In this document: positions 34,001 to 41,229 of the stretch, in pieces
Layout of the letters: the number at the start of each line of letters is the position of its first letter
Numbering within the stretch: the first letter of the stretch is position 1
Assembly (NCBI GenBank): GCA_045649405.1
Contig: JAZRPW010000009.1
Span: 12,406 to 76,405, forward strand
Origin: RUG11462 sp045649405
Lineage (GTDB): Bacteria; Bacillota; Clostridia; Oscillospirales; Acutalibacteraceae
DNA: 64,000 bases
Direction of reading: 5' to 3'
Position numbers and translations under genes: made by a program
Notes under the pieces: model-generated
The model's input: the letters and a program-made list of their open reading frames with translations, nothing else
What the model was told of the DNA's origin: nothing
The model's database searches: none

Positions 34001-35054
34001 TCAAGGCGATGTAATAGGAATAATTGATAGCAATGGCACAACTGTAGCTAATTATTCTTACGATGCGCTTGGTTATTGTACTCAATATTATGGTGTTCAC
34101 TATGATATTGCAGATATAAATCCAATTCGTTATAGAGGTTATTACTATGACGAAGAAATTGAAATGTATTATTTGCAATCAAGATATTATGATTATAATA
34201 CAGGTAGATTCCTAAATGCTGATGAACCAATTTTAATAGAAGAATTATGCAAATCCGATATACATGGCACAAATATTTTCGCTTATTGTGTTAATAATGT
34301 AATTAACTATACCGACCCCAGTGGATTTAAGTGGGTATTAAATGGAGTTGAGTATCGTTACAATGGTACTGCTTCAGATTTTCATCGATTAGAGCATGGT
34401 TTATCTCCAATTAATTATGAAAATGCGTTGATAAAACATAATAATAATTATTTAAAAAATAAAACAAAATTTTATGACCAAAGAGATAGTAGATGGAACA
34501 ACACAAGATATTCTTCAGACCCTAATGGAACAGGGACCATTGGTGGGGCTGGTTGTGGTCCCACTTGTATGGCGATGATATTGTCTACATTATTATCAAA
34601 AAATATTAAACCAACAGTTACATGTAAGTGGGCGGTAGACAAAGGATATAGAGGAACCTCAGGGGGAACACAAGATGGTTTTTTTGCTGCTATAGCTAAA
34701 CATTATAAATTAAGTGCAACTAAATGGACTCAGTATGACAAAAGTAAACTATTGAATAGTTTTGATGGTAAAACTATGGCTGTAGTAAATGTTGGCGATG
34801 GTAATATAGCTGGCGGTGGACATTTTATAGTTATAGCTGGGGTTAAAAAGGAAAGTAACAAATCATATTTTGTGGCATATGACCCAAATTATAATTCTAA
34901 GAAAAATTCATATAGCGGTGGTGTTAAAACAACAAAAACCGAAGGTAAAATACTAATACCTGCAGATATTTTAAAGAATAATTTTCAATATTACAATGGA
35001 GATTATACTGACTTTATTTTGATAAAATTAAAAAAACTCAGTAAACTTGGATAA
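28026..35054 (+). CDS. Secreted Rhs/YD-repeat protein with C39-type peptidase C-terminus (Rhs2)
   Basis: The protein has 2342 residues. A signal peptide ends near AMA29. An N-terminal region of about 400 residues of beta-rich type (DYPVTIDPQL) is followed by carbohydrate-binding-like jelly rolls, including a duplicated unit at about 1137-1300 and 1335-1480. YD repeats and the Rhs core (IRYRGYYYDEEIEMYYLQSR, RFLNADEP, NVINYTDPSGF) follow. The terminal 200 residues are a C39-family peptidase-like domain: FYDQRDSRWNN, GGAGCGPTCMAMILS (Cys), GGGHFIVIAGV (His) and VAYDPNY (Asp). It may cleave peptides or act as an extracellular toxin. A lipoprotein gene follows directly. Opposite orientation and different C-terminus from Rhs1 indicate a diversified pair. 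Confidence 0.82.
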   Translation: MKKKNVIKLIALLLTFAIVFITIPIVAMAKQTSVDGEKPAYIVGEIESMRTETEKVFKMSDGKMQMAVYNAPIHFENEDGEWEQINNKLKSQDSDTYTTKNTAQDISLSKKYKDGKTVEITTNDTNISWGFVGANKASAEIVEQETEKLEGDEKFTTIPNAVSTTVYEDIYDNIDAEYIITGGQVKENLILNKETNQNEFEIEYRYKKLTPVKKDDKTIELQNSKGKTVYTITAPIMTDDNGAFSDDLKLEIVSDKNNKLTVNLIADKDWLQDKERDYPVTIDPQLNLSDLETTNTFVSTSSAPINDTNNVCNYNSAVKVDIYNIPILAPGTYITNVELGLNFNNLHDEDLPIYFLGDTNASSTNILSTIVNNYAEDYCNPSIYAPNNMAVWNITKSLQQIYTTREATNNTSLSYAIVSTSNDLFMDLGYNAISQECNLYPSLQITYINQSGINEKYSYHEFDMQEAGTLYYNDLTVSPIVKRDDFSVENSVGTVDIGMTYTTDFNQNIGASANYYWKPYYSESVSYYPDNSSYKYVWNTDDGEVIYFNSDDNGNYVDENGDCYTLTTTADSYIITTSDSKVFEFGQDGTNQTSQNEKYLTKIYEEGLSDSALNIEYAADLRISKLVDPDGNEYVYTYDENSSNILLSVECEAQDKLVEYSYTNENLTEVTCGDNTVNYEYHSSSNEDYSLKAIVLPEDYKLTLINETTGFGQEITEYGYDSDSNEWIQGSRLGITRYPAKTVYSQLDSNDNPTYSESYRFDKNGYLASVFNGDGYAINQNADQEGNVFANTEITIPVVNLANDSSFEKSTSGWDLTNASVQTKSETANNAYFGNNWLEINNTSFVTAKANQTVTGLSAGTYTFSAYVKTAENSKIELDENNTIYDGVSIRATVGETTKKATGISGEYGDWTRVYVTFDVAENNSSANIELGLYNAKGNIYVDAVQLEKHKRAYDYNAVENADFSNNTVWDIEDTVSFVENTSKRGSLDNKALKITNGSAEQEIYLSNVSDASISAWVSTVGMTATDENCKISVVGYNNGQAPTILAEKDIDFCLSASADNEISFYKVMMPIDTKTNYDNYKIKIEYNSPYGYMLVDGVEVMSGVMNITETEDDTTTDTETETEETDDYQIEDGYTIVSTINSFDTYTGNADCSYLVNGTVVNTTNEDGETVKDETASTAYLGNSWGVTQNKDKYEFTDSTGATKTTGGIWIGGKLDKTTQSGIRFWYKSTASCVVQLRSATYGKGGTYDYIKTLPAAPKGAWVTLLYKDIETTKRKIADFKYLFVKASTAPVYVDEVQTVLQDTIIYDDVEYNIADITQEENNNYPVIDEYIYDSTINNFNSYTGEFGYLVNGSTTNSTAYSGNSWGVTKNIDKYEYVDEDTNETYLSYGIVVGSFDDSKDGIRFWYKSSKECYVSLREQFYGISETDYKVTLPAAPNGDWYTILFDDVANANKDLSDFYCIFVKTGSSPSVYIDELHYVVLDEEHYSVTESYETSRDGQVMKTESASKSLTLNNKLCTINKEINSLGIDTFTTTEDETGNQISATDGNGNTINYSYDDLNNLIEMSQEVDNSNLEVEYTYNSKGNISTITNGNVTYTYKYTPFGDLKSISVGNTPLLTYTYESNQNRVVTKITYANGQTINYSYNDDGMLTQAVSKDSSNNVTNTLTYVNDETGETIKTIDSENETVTLTYLEQTQIWNLTETEILYLYSSDDESFSEFVNGTKFTTTYSETDDTDTKTSLTTTETTAFGDMTKTVYSDAFGRVTKEETKNGNTVVLTKEYTYNSNGDYVTDQVKSVTTTVGSNSPVVSSYTYDNNGNITSTSGYPAHQYRYDEFNQVIYEYDGSQWLEYTYDYDNGGNIVSATDKSYAYGDDEWVDKLTAFNGKPIVYDESGNPVSYLGATLTWKNGRQLASYVGNGVNATYKYNGEGLRTEKTVNGVTYKYQWSGNKLTHQSCGNEDLHFFYDSYDEIIGFTYSNGTTTQEYIYNKNTQGDVIGIIDSNGTTVANYSYDALGYCTQYYGVHYDIADINPIRYRGYYYDEEIEMYYLQSRYYDYNTGRFLNADEPILIEELCKSDIHGTNIFAYCVNNVINYTDPSGFKWVLNGVEYRYNGTASDFHRLEHGLSPINYENALIKHNNNYLKNKTKFYDQRDSRWNNTRYSSDPNGTGTIGGAGCGPTCMAMILSTLLSKNIKPTVTCKWAVDKGYRGTSGGTQDGFFAAIAKHYKLSATKWTQYDKSKLLNSFDGKTMAVVNVGDGNIAGGGHFIVIAGVKKESNKSYFVAYDPNYNSKKNSYSGGVKTTKTEGKILIPADILKNNFQYYNGDYTDFILIKLKKLSKLG
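31435..32475 (+). repeat. Duplicated jelly-roll-like unit within Rhs2
   Basis: Two coding repeats (about 31435-31925 and 32029-32475) each read ST-I-N-F, YTG, YLVNG, GNSWGVT, GIRFWYKS, LPAAP and VYVDE or VYIDE in order. They resemble carbohydrate-binding modules and presumably arose by internal duplication. Confidence 0.7.
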
Positions 35055-35076
35055 TTATTTGTTAAAAGAGGTACTT

Positions 35077-35772
35077 ATGAAAAAATATTTATTATTGTTA
35101 TTAGTGTTGTTATTTTGCTTAAATATTATTGGTTGTGATAAAAAAGAGTCAATTATATTGAATGTTACAACGCCAAGTGAAACGACAGATTGTATACAAC
35201 AAAAAAATGTTACTACAAATGCAACCACAACAAAAAGCATTTCAAAAAATGATTATTTATTATATTCTTCATTAATTAAAAAAACATTGCAAAGTGTTCG
35301 ACAAACAGTAAACAATAAATGTGATTTTACTAATGAAGAAATTCAGTTGGTTTATGGTATTTCGAGTAATGGACAACCAGAAATGTGGAATTTCAAGATT
35401 AGTTCAAGTAAAACTCCGTTGGTATCTGATTTGTACAAGAAAGTTGAAAAAAATTGCAGCTTACAAGTGTTTAAAACATATATTAGTAAAATAGGTCTTT
35501 ACACATTTAACAATAGGTTTTATTTACCGTGTTCTTCGGGTGAAGCAACCTTTGATGAATTTGAATTCTCAGATTTTAGTTTGTTTTCACAAAGCGAGTA
35601 TTCAAAAACTATTAAAGTAATACAACATAACGAACCACGAGGGATTAATGGACATGAGTACACTAAAACTATTTTATATACATTTGAGAATGACTCGTTA
35701 GGCAATACAAGGATGGTTAGAATAGAAGAACTTTATAATGGTGAAATACGAGAAATATATGGTATGTGGTAA
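35077..35772 (+). CDS. Lipoprotein, candidate immunity protein of Rhs2
   Basis: The protein has 231 residues from the ATG at 35077 (AGAGGT upstream). The frame open from 35047 overlaps the rhs2 end and has no site. The signal sequence KKYLLLLLVLLFCLNIIGC ends in a clear lipobox with Cys20. A Thr-rich tether (TTPSETTDC...TTNATTTKS) precedes a globular domain of about 170 residues that I do not recognise. Its place directly after the Rhs2 toxin-like end and its surface anchoring fit an immunity protein against an enzyme acting outside the membrane; this is inferred. Confidence 0.55.
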   Translation: MKKYLLLLLVLLFCLNIIGCDKKESIILNVTTPSETTDCIQQKNVTTNATTTKSISKNDYLLYSSLIKKTLQSVRQTVNNKCDFTNEEIQLVYGISSNGQPEMWNFKISSSKTPLVSDLYKKVEKNCSLQVFKTYISKIGLYTFNNRFYLPCSSGEATFDEFEFSDFSLFSQSEYSKTIKVIQHNEPRGINGHEYTKTILYTFENDSLGNTRMVRIEELYNGEIREIYGMW

Positions 35773-35800
35773 TTAAAAGAGCCAGGACCCACAGGGCACG

Positions 35801-35837
35801 GTTCTCCTGTCTCCAAATAAAAATTCAACAAACTAAC
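35801..35837 (+). repeat. Right copy of the tail repeat outside the Rhs pair
   Basis: This sequence matches the reverse complement of 21015-21051 at 31 of 37 bases. The 20 bases before it (CCCACAGGG...) can pair with CCTGT within it, giving an imperfect REP-like hairpin. Confidence 0.6.
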
Positions 35838-35839
35838 AT

Positions 35840-35871
35840 AAAACTCCAACTGATTTTTCAGTTGGAGTTTT
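35840..35871. terminator. Terminator of the rhs2 unit
   Basis: AAAACTCCAACTGA and TCAGTTGGAGTTTT pair perfectly around four T, followed by CTTTTTC. Confidence 0.85.
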
Positions 35872-36002
35872 CTTTTTCTCAACCAACCCACCATAATTCT
35901 TTACAACATCTTCTTTTCTTTTATGATTTATCAAAATGTTCTTGATATTATTTCGGTATGCCGATATAATAATGGTAGTTACTATTATTGGTGGTGGAAA
36001 AT

Positions 36003-36218
36003 ATGATTATCGAAGAACTTATTAAAAGAAAAAACATTTCAAAATATCGTTTTGCAAAAGATTCAAATATTCCTTATACAACATTGAACAATATTTGTAG
36101 TGGTAAAACAAATATTTTAAAGTGCTCATCTGAAACTATTTATAAATTAGCAAAAGCGTTAGATGTTACTATGGATTTTTTGATTAATAAAATAATAGAA
36201 GAGTCAAAAAACAAGTAA
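36003..36218 (+). CDS. Small XRE-family regulator
   Basis: The protein has 71 residues from the ATG at 36003, preceded by GGTGG; the frame open from 35988 is less likely. It is a bare Cro/C1 helix-turn-helix: LIKRKNISKYRFAKDSNIP, YTTLNNICSGKTN, then TIYKLAKALDVTMDFLI. It is the last gene before the tRNA-Pro and stands alone, like regulators at the edge of inserted elements. No target is evident. Confidence 0.8.
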   Translation: MIIEELIKRKNISKYRFAKDSNIPYTTLNNICSGKTNILKCSSETIYKLAKALDVTMDFLINKIIEESKNK

Positions 36219-36370
36219 TCTTATAAGACTTTTAAAGTATAGTTTGATTTAGGTATGACTTTGGTATGACTTTCGGGCGTTTTTTAACTTATCTCAACTT
36301 AACTCAAAGTTACACTTGAAGGTCGCGAAAACCTTTTGTATAGGGCGTTTTAAGGCATTTTAGCATAATT

Positions 36371-36398
36371 AAAAGGCAGGTTGAAAAACCTGCCTTTT
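36371..36398. terminator. Terminator of tRNA-Pro
   Basis: AAAAGGCAGGTT and AACCTGCCTTTT pair around GAAA directly beyond the tRNA 3' end; usable in both directions. Confidence 0.8.
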
Positions 36399-36475
36399 TG
36401 GTCGAGGCGACAGGACTTGAACCTGCGGCATCTTGGTCCCAAACCAAGCACTCTACCAAACTGAGCTACGCCTCG
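36399..36475 (-). tRNA. tRNA-Pro (anticodon TGG)
   Basis: On the minus strand a full cloverleaf reads from CGAGGCG (36475) to its pairing CGCCTCG and an encoded ACCA end. The anticodon stem is CTTGG/CCAAG with loop TTTGGGA, giving anticodon TGG for proline. The T-loop GGTTCAAGTCC is standard. A consensus promoter lies upstream and a hairpin follows. tRNA genes are common integration targets, and the accessory region of this window ends here. Confidence 0.95.
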
Positions 36476-36517
36476 AAATGTTATTTAATTGTTGCACCTT
36501 TTTTCAAGCGCTTAAAC

Positions 36518-36546
36518 ATTATAATACACAAACGGCAGAATGTCAA
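36518..36546 (-). promoter_or_regulatory. Promoter of tRNA-Pro
   Basis: On the minus strand, TTGACA and TATAAT, both perfect consensus, are 17 bp apart. Confidence 0.9.
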
Positions 36547-36594
36547 CATAAATTTTAACTTTTTTTGAAAAAAATCAAAATAATTTTGATTTGC

Positions 36595-36623
36595 TTGAAA
36601 ATTTTTAAAAATTGTGATATACT
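36595..36623 (+). promoter_or_regulatory. Promoter of the small membrane protein
   Basis: TTGAAA (36595-36600) and TATACT (36618-36623) are 17 bp apart, 21 bp before the ATG. Confidence 0.7.
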
Positions 36624-36644
36624 TGTGGCAATAGGAGTGGTTTT

Positions 36645-37043
36645 ATGAAAAAGTATAAGAGCATTTTACTTTTAGCAGGTGTTTATGTAATTGGCGGTGT
36701 TTTGTGTTGGTTAAATGGCTATTTATCTAAATTAGCAACACAAACTTTTTCGATTTGGCTTCTTACTGTTTCAAAACTTGCTTTTGCAGTTATATTTTTA
36801 ATTGCAGGCATAGTTTTAGCGATTGTTTTGTTGAATAAACAAGAGCAATCAAAAGTGGTAAAAATTATTGAAAATATTTTGTGTTTTGCACCGGCGATTG
36901 TTTTGTTAATAGGTATTGTTTTGTATTTTACGCCGTTATATATCGTAGCACCATTTAGTGTTCAGTATTTAGGTTGGTTTAGTCTTTCGCTTTTAATTGC
37001 TGGAGCAAAACTTGCAAAAATATTGTTAGTAAAAGAAAAATAA
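36645..37043 (+). CDS. Small four-helix membrane protein of unknown function
   Basis: The protein has 132 residues with four hydrophobic segments at about 6-24, 36-66, 78-95 and 100-125. It has a short basic loop after the second (NKQEQSKVVK) and a KEK C-terminus. AGGAG lies before the start. I recognise no family. It has its own promoter and stands before the LRR lipoprotein gene. Confidence 0.65.
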   Translation: MKKYKSILLLAGVYVIGGVLCWLNGYLSKLATQTFSIWLLTVSKLAFAVIFLIAGIVLAIVLLNKQEQSKVVKIIENILCFAPAIVLLIGIVLYFTPLYIVAPFSVQYLGWFSLSLLIAGAKLAKILLVKEK

Positions 37044-37112
37044 AATTTTTTGAGACATTTTTGCGGTTAAAACAGTTATATATATTAGAAAAGCCAAATT
37101 GGGTGAATATAT

Positions 37113-38087
37113 ATGAAAAAGATTATCGCTATTTTGTTGGCGGGGTTGATGTGCCTTTGCACAGTTGGGTGTGATAGTTCAGACAGTTATATTGATTGGG
37201 TTTTGGAGAATGAAAAACCCCCGACACATATAGAAAAAATAAAATTAAAATCAAAAGATAAAGATTGCAAAGAAGAAGTTGATGCTTATAACGATTTTTA
37301 TACTCTTTATGATTTTGCTTTTGATTTTGAGATTACTGATTATAAAGATGGAGTTTGCATTAACAGATATATCGGCGACAAAGAGTATGTTGAAATTCCC
37401 GAAACTATTGGTGGCAGACCGGTTTTAAAGCTTGGATTGTTTGTATATCAACAAGCAAAACATGTAATTGGGTATTCAATATACAAACAACGTTTTTCTC
37501 CGCCGTTTGTTACTGAAGAAATGTATGACTATTTAGATTGGTCTGAATATGATTTTGATGACAATTATTATCATAATGCCAATGAAGAATATAATGAATG
37601 TTATGGATTTTCTTCGGAATATTGTCTTGTCAAAAAAATTAAAATTCCAAAAACAGTTGAATGTATTTCAAATGTTGATTTATATACGGTTGCGTTTGAA
37701 GTTGATGAAGAAAACCCTTATTTTTCATCAATAGATGGTTCACTTTGTTCAAAAGATGGTAAAGAACTTTTTAAATATAATTATTGGAACGAAACTGTGA
37801 AAATTCCTGACGGAATAGTTACTGTGTATAACGGCTCTTTGCCAAAGAAAAAAGTTTATATACCGGTAAGCGTAGAAAATTTTTATAATTATAAAACATT
37901 TGTGGGTTGTGAAGTAGATGAAAGCAATAAAGTGTATTCATCGGCAGAAAACGGCTCACTTTTAAGTAAAGATGGTAAACTACTGCTTAAAAACAGGTAT
38001 GCTTTTAAGCAGAAAATCGAAAAAACGGAAAAACATGTTGACACAAGTCCATGGACAGAAAGTCATAAATTAATACCAGTATCATAA
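37113..38087 (+). CDS. Lipoprotein with BspA-like leucine-rich repeats
   Basis: The protein has 324 residues. The signal KKIIAILLAGLMCLCTVGC carries a lipobox ending at Cys20. The rest has the LRR_5/BspA pattern: VEIPETIGGRPVLKLG, IKIPKTVECISN, then FEVDEENPYFSSIDGSLCSK and KIPDGIV, with a second EVDESNKVYSSAENGSLLSK. Such surface proteins of gut Clostridia mediate adhesion or ligand binding, but the role here is unknown. A good terminator follows. Confidence 0.75.
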   Translation: MKKIIAILLAGLMCLCTVGCDSSDSYIDWVLENEKPPTHIEKIKLKSKDKDCKEEVDAYNDFYTLYDFAFDFEITDYKDGVCINRYIGDKEYVEIPETIGGRPVLKLGLFVYQQAKHVIGYSIYKQRFSPPFVTEEMYDYLDWSEYDFDDNYYHNANEEYNECYGFSSEYCLVKKIKIPKTVECISNVDLYTVAFEVDEENPYFSSIDGSLCSKDGKELFKYNYWNETVKIPDGIVTVYNGSLPKKKVYIPVSVENFYNYKTFVGCEVDESNKVYSSAENGSLLSKDGKLLLKNRYAFKQKIEKTEKHVDTSPWTESHKLIPVS

Positions 38088-38116
38088 AAAACGCACTCTA
38101 TTGAGTGCGTTTTTTT
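38086..38116. terminator. Bidirectional terminator
   Basis: AAAAACGCACTC and GAGTGCGTTTTT pair around TATT between the convergent lipoprotein and htrA-like genes. Confidence 0.85.
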
Positions 38117-38118
38117 AA

Positions 38119-39768
38119 TTAATCAAAATCAAATGGGAAGTCGAAGTAGTCGTCAAAATCATAATAATTATCTTGGTCGTCGCCATAATCATTATATGGG
38201 TCTTGGTTACCACCGTAATAATTGCCGCCTGTTGTGGTTGAAGGTTTTGGAATTTCATTCACATAACTTGTGTTTGAAGTGTCTTCCAAAAGTTTAATTT
38301 TATAAGTTTTTGTTTTCTTTGTTGCTCTAATATAAACCTTTAACTCAACTTCGTCACCTGCGTTGCTATCATCAATTACATCAAGAGCAACATCGCTGCT
38401 TGTGATTTTTTCGTCGTTAATTTCGGTAATAATATCGCCATTTTCGCCAGTTACAAGACCTTTAGTGTAAAGTTCACTTTTTTCATCAATGGTTTGCACC
38501 AAAAGGCCTGCTGGCAAATCGTTAACAAGTGCAGTTGCAGATGTAATTGAAGTGTAGGTAATGCCAAGTCTTGCGCGGTTTGTTACAACGCCGTTTTTAA
38601 CAAGACTTTTTGCATATTTAATAGCGTCGTTTGAAGGAATTGCAAAGCAAAGACCTTCATAACCTGAAATTGCAATTTTTGAAGAGTTGATACCAACAAC
38701 CTGACCGTACATATTAACAAGTGCGCCACCAGAGTTGCCAGAGTTAAGCGCAACGTCGGTTTGAATAACACGCATTGAGTAAGACGCAGTTGTTTGACCG
38801 TTTGCGTCGGTAGTTGCAGTTGAAATTCTTCTTGCAGGGTAAGAAACAATGCCCTTTGTAACTGTGCCTGAAAGACCATAAGGGCTACCAATTGCAATAA
38901 CATCATCGCCAGGGTTTACTGCAGAAGAGTCAGCAAAAGTTGCTGCTTGCAAATCTTTTGGCATATCATCAAATTTAAGCACCGCAATGTCGCTTCTTTG
39001 GTCTCCTGCAACATAAGAAGCTTTGTAACTTTCGCCATCTGACATTGTAATAATAAATTTTGCGTTGGTTACTTCAGAATAAATGTGGTCGTTTGTAATA
39101 ATATAACCTTTGTCATTAAGCACAACGCCTGAGGCAGTTGCGCCTGCAGATGAGTCGGTTTTTGAATAAACCTGAATGTTAACAACCGAAGGGTTAACGA
39201 GTTGTGCTACTTGGTCGGCTGTGTATCTGCCGTTTTCATCTGGCTTAATGTCGCCACGTTCAACCGTGTTGCCACTGTTAACATCCAAATCTTCGCCTTG
39301 ATATTTTAATGAGTCATCTTTTCCGCTTGAAAGAATGCCGTTGTCATTTTGTGTGCCACCTGTGAATCTACCAATTGCAGCACCACCAATAAAAATTGCA
39401 ACTGCCACAACAAGAGCAACAAAAACTTTAAGCCCTTTTTTATGGTTTGTTGGTTGTGGCTCAGGTGGGGTTGGTTGAGTTTGTGGTTGTTGCTGTGGAG
39501 CAGGTTGATAGCCACCAAACCCAGTTGGAATATAATGCTTTTGAGCAGGGTAAAACGCTTGAGGTTGTGGCTCAACCGGTGGTTGCTCTTGTACAGGTTC
39601 TGCAACTGGCTCAACCACTGGTTCTTCTACAGTTTCTACAACTGGTTCTTCAACTGGTTGCTCAACTGGTGGTTGCTCTTGTACAGGTTCTGCAACCGGC
39701 TCAACCACAGGCTCGGCAGGTTGTTCTACCGGTTCAAAATTTTGATTTTCGTTGTTAAATTCGTTCAT
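38119..39768 (-). CDS. htrA: HtrA/DegP-type membrane-anchored serine protease
   Basis: The protein has 549 residues. A cytoplasmic N-terminal tail of Pro/Glu/Val repeats (EPVVEPVAEPVQEQPP occurs twice) precedes one membrane segment (VFVALVVAVAIFIGGAAI). An S1C trypsin-like domain follows, with the catalytic triad visible: ITNDH (His), RSDIAVLKF (Asp) and GNSGGAL (Ser). One PDZ domain comes next (LLVQTIDEKSELYTKG, GDIITEINDEKI). The C-terminus is Gly/Asn/Asp/Tyr-rich. HtrA degrades misfolded exported proteins. It is co-transcribed with a two-component system, and its start overlaps the kinase end by 14 bases, as in stress-responsive CssRS-HtrA arrangements. Confidence 0.92.
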   Translation of the reverse strand: MNEFNNENQNFEPVEQPAEPVVEPVAEPVQEQPPVEQPVEEPVVETVEEPVVEPVAEPVQEQPPVEPQPQAFYPAQKHYIPTGFGGYQPAPQQQPQTQPTPPEPQPTNHKKGLKVFVALVVAVAIFIGGAAIGRFTGGTQNDNGILSSGKDDSLKYQGEDLDVNSGNTVERGDIKPDENGRYTADQVAQLVNPSVVNIQVYSKTDSSAGATASGVVLNDKGYIITNDHIYSEVTNAKFIITMSDGESYKASYVAGDQRSDIAVLKFDDMPKDLQAATFADSSAVNPGDDVIAIGSPYGLSGTVTKGIVSYPARRISTATTDANGQTTASYSMRVIQTDVALNSGNSGGALVNMYGQVVGINSSKIAISGYEGLCFAIPSNDAIKYAKSLVKNGVVTNRARLGITYTSITSATALVNDLPAGLLVQTIDEKSELYTKGLVTGENGDIITEINDEKITSSDVALDVIDDSNAGDEVELKVYIRATKKTKTYKIKLLEDTSNTSYVNEIPKPSTTTGGNYYGGNQDPYNDYGDDQDNYYDFDDYFDFPFDFD

Positions 39769-41215
39769 TGTTTTCTCCTTCGATTTGAATTTCTGCTATA
39801 ACTTCGGTGTTAGGAAGCATAACATCAAATTGGGTGTATTCACCCAAAACGCTATCAACGGAAATTTTGCCGTTGTGCAAATTAAGAATCGTTTTTACAA
39901 TGTAAAGGCCAAATCCCATTCCGGATTTATCTTTACTTCTTGAACGGTCGGTTTTATAAAATCTATCAAAAATTCTGGCCATATCTTGTGTGCTAATGCC
40001 TTCACCGGTATTTTTGATTGAGAAATTTACCGCACCCTTTTCTGCCAAACAAACCACCGAAATTTCGCCGCCTTCATTTGCAAATTTAATTGCGTTTTCG
40101 GTTAGGTTATAAACAACCTGATAAATCAAATCTTTGTCGGCGGTAATTGAAATTGGTTTTAGCAAATCAAGTCCCAAAATTGCCAAGTGTTTTTCATCAA
40201 TTTTTTGCTCAAACGACAAGAAAACACTAATAATCATATCAGAAAGATTAAAGGTTGTTTTGTTAATCTTCATCTTTTCGCTTTCAAGTCTAGAAAGTTG
40301 AAGCATTGAATTTACAAGTCGTGAAAGTCGCTTTGTTTCATCAGAAACAATTCTCAAATATTTTGACTGGTCTTGTGGAGCAATTGTGCCATCAAGAATA
40401 CCGTCAACAAAACCAGAAATGGTGGTCATTGGTGTTTTTAACTCGTGAGAAACGCTTGAGATAAACTCTCTTCGCATTCCCTCAAGCGCACCAATTGAAA
40501 TAACCATATTATTAATTGAGTCGGCAAGAAGCCCAATTTCGTCCTGCCTTTCAATTGAAAGTTGTGCAGAAAAATCTCCTCGCTCAACACGTTTTACAAC
40601 TGCTGCCATTTGTCTAAGTGGTTTTGTAAGTTGTGCTGATGCTAAGTAGGTTGAAATAAATGCAATTACCAAAACAATAAGACCTGCATAAAGTGTAATT
40701 CTAAAAATGTCAGAGGTGTAGATATCACTTTGTTTTAGCGGAATTGAAGCAAAAACAACACCGTTTTGCGCGCCGTTTACCACAATTGGATAACCAACCA
40801 CAAAACAACGCTCGTTCAAAGCGCCGCTCAAGTTGCCACTTTCAATATACTCGCCTTTTGTTGCCTTTAAAATGACATTTGAATTAATAATATAGCCGTT
40901 TTTTGGCGCGTTTTTTCTTTCGCCAACCGAATAATAACACTGGCCGTTTTCATCAACAAGAAAAATTGTTGAATCAATAATTTCACTAATCGCATCAATT
41001 GTGCCGTAAATTTGCAACTTTTCAAAACCATAGTAATTTGCAGGGTTTTCAAGCAAATTTGAAATTATTTTAACGTTTTTTGATAAAAGCGCAGTTTTAT
41101 CATCAATCCATTGACTTCGTGAAGAGCCAAGGACAATTGCCGAAAAAATAACAACGCAGACAGATATTATTGCTACAACAGTTGCAAAATATTTCGCAAA
41201 AATACTCTCTCGCAT
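39755..41215 (-). CDS. Sensor histidine kinase (HAMP-HisKA)
   Basis: The protein has 486 residues. A first membrane segment (residues 9-30), an extracellular domain, and a second segment near 170-190 are followed by HAMP (LTKPLRQMAAVVKRVERG), HisKA with SSVSHELKTPMTTISGF, and an ATPase domain with N-box NLTENAIKFA, FDRFYKTDRSRS and GMGFGLYIVK. It would phosphorylate the adjacent OmpR-type regulator in response to an envelope signal. It lies 14 bp after the regulator gene and overlaps htrA. Confidence 0.92.
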   Translation of the reverse strand: MRESIFAKYFATVVAIISVCVVIFSAIVLGSSRSQWIDDKTALLSKNVKIISNLLENPANYYGFEKLQIYGTIDAISEIIDSTIFLVDENGQCYYSVGERKNAPKNGYIINSNVILKATKGEYIESGNLSGALNERCFVVGYPIVVNGAQNGVVFASIPLKQSDIYTSDIFRITLYAGLIVLVIAFISTYLASAQLTKPLRQMAAVVKRVERGDFSAQLSIERQDEIGLLADSINNMVISIGALEGMRREFISSVSHELKTPMTTISGFVDGILDGTIAPQDQSKYLRIVSDETKRLSRLVNSMLQLSRLESEKMKINKTTFNLSDMIISVFLSFEQKIDEKHLAILGLDLLKPISITADKDLIYQVVYNLTENAIKFANEGGEISVVCLAEKGAVNFSIKNTGEGISTQDMARIFDRFYKTDRSRSKDKSGMGFGLYIVKTILNLHNGKISVDSVLGEYTQFDVMLPNTEVIAEIQIEGENNERI

Positions 41216-41229
41216 ATTAAAATTCCTTT

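Noticed and set aside
32590..34330. Possible tandem DNA repeats (TATGATAATAATGGT-like) in the rhs genes
   Set aside because: These are the coding repeats of YD motifs in frame with the protein, not separate repeat elements or a CRISPR array.
39349..39801. Long plus-strand open frames opposite the htrA-like and kinase genes
   Set aside because: They arise from the Pro/Glu/Val repeat coding and its composition on the other strand. They lack ribosome binding sites and give low-complexity Trp/Leu/Gln-rich products, while the minus strand encodes a clear HtrA protease.
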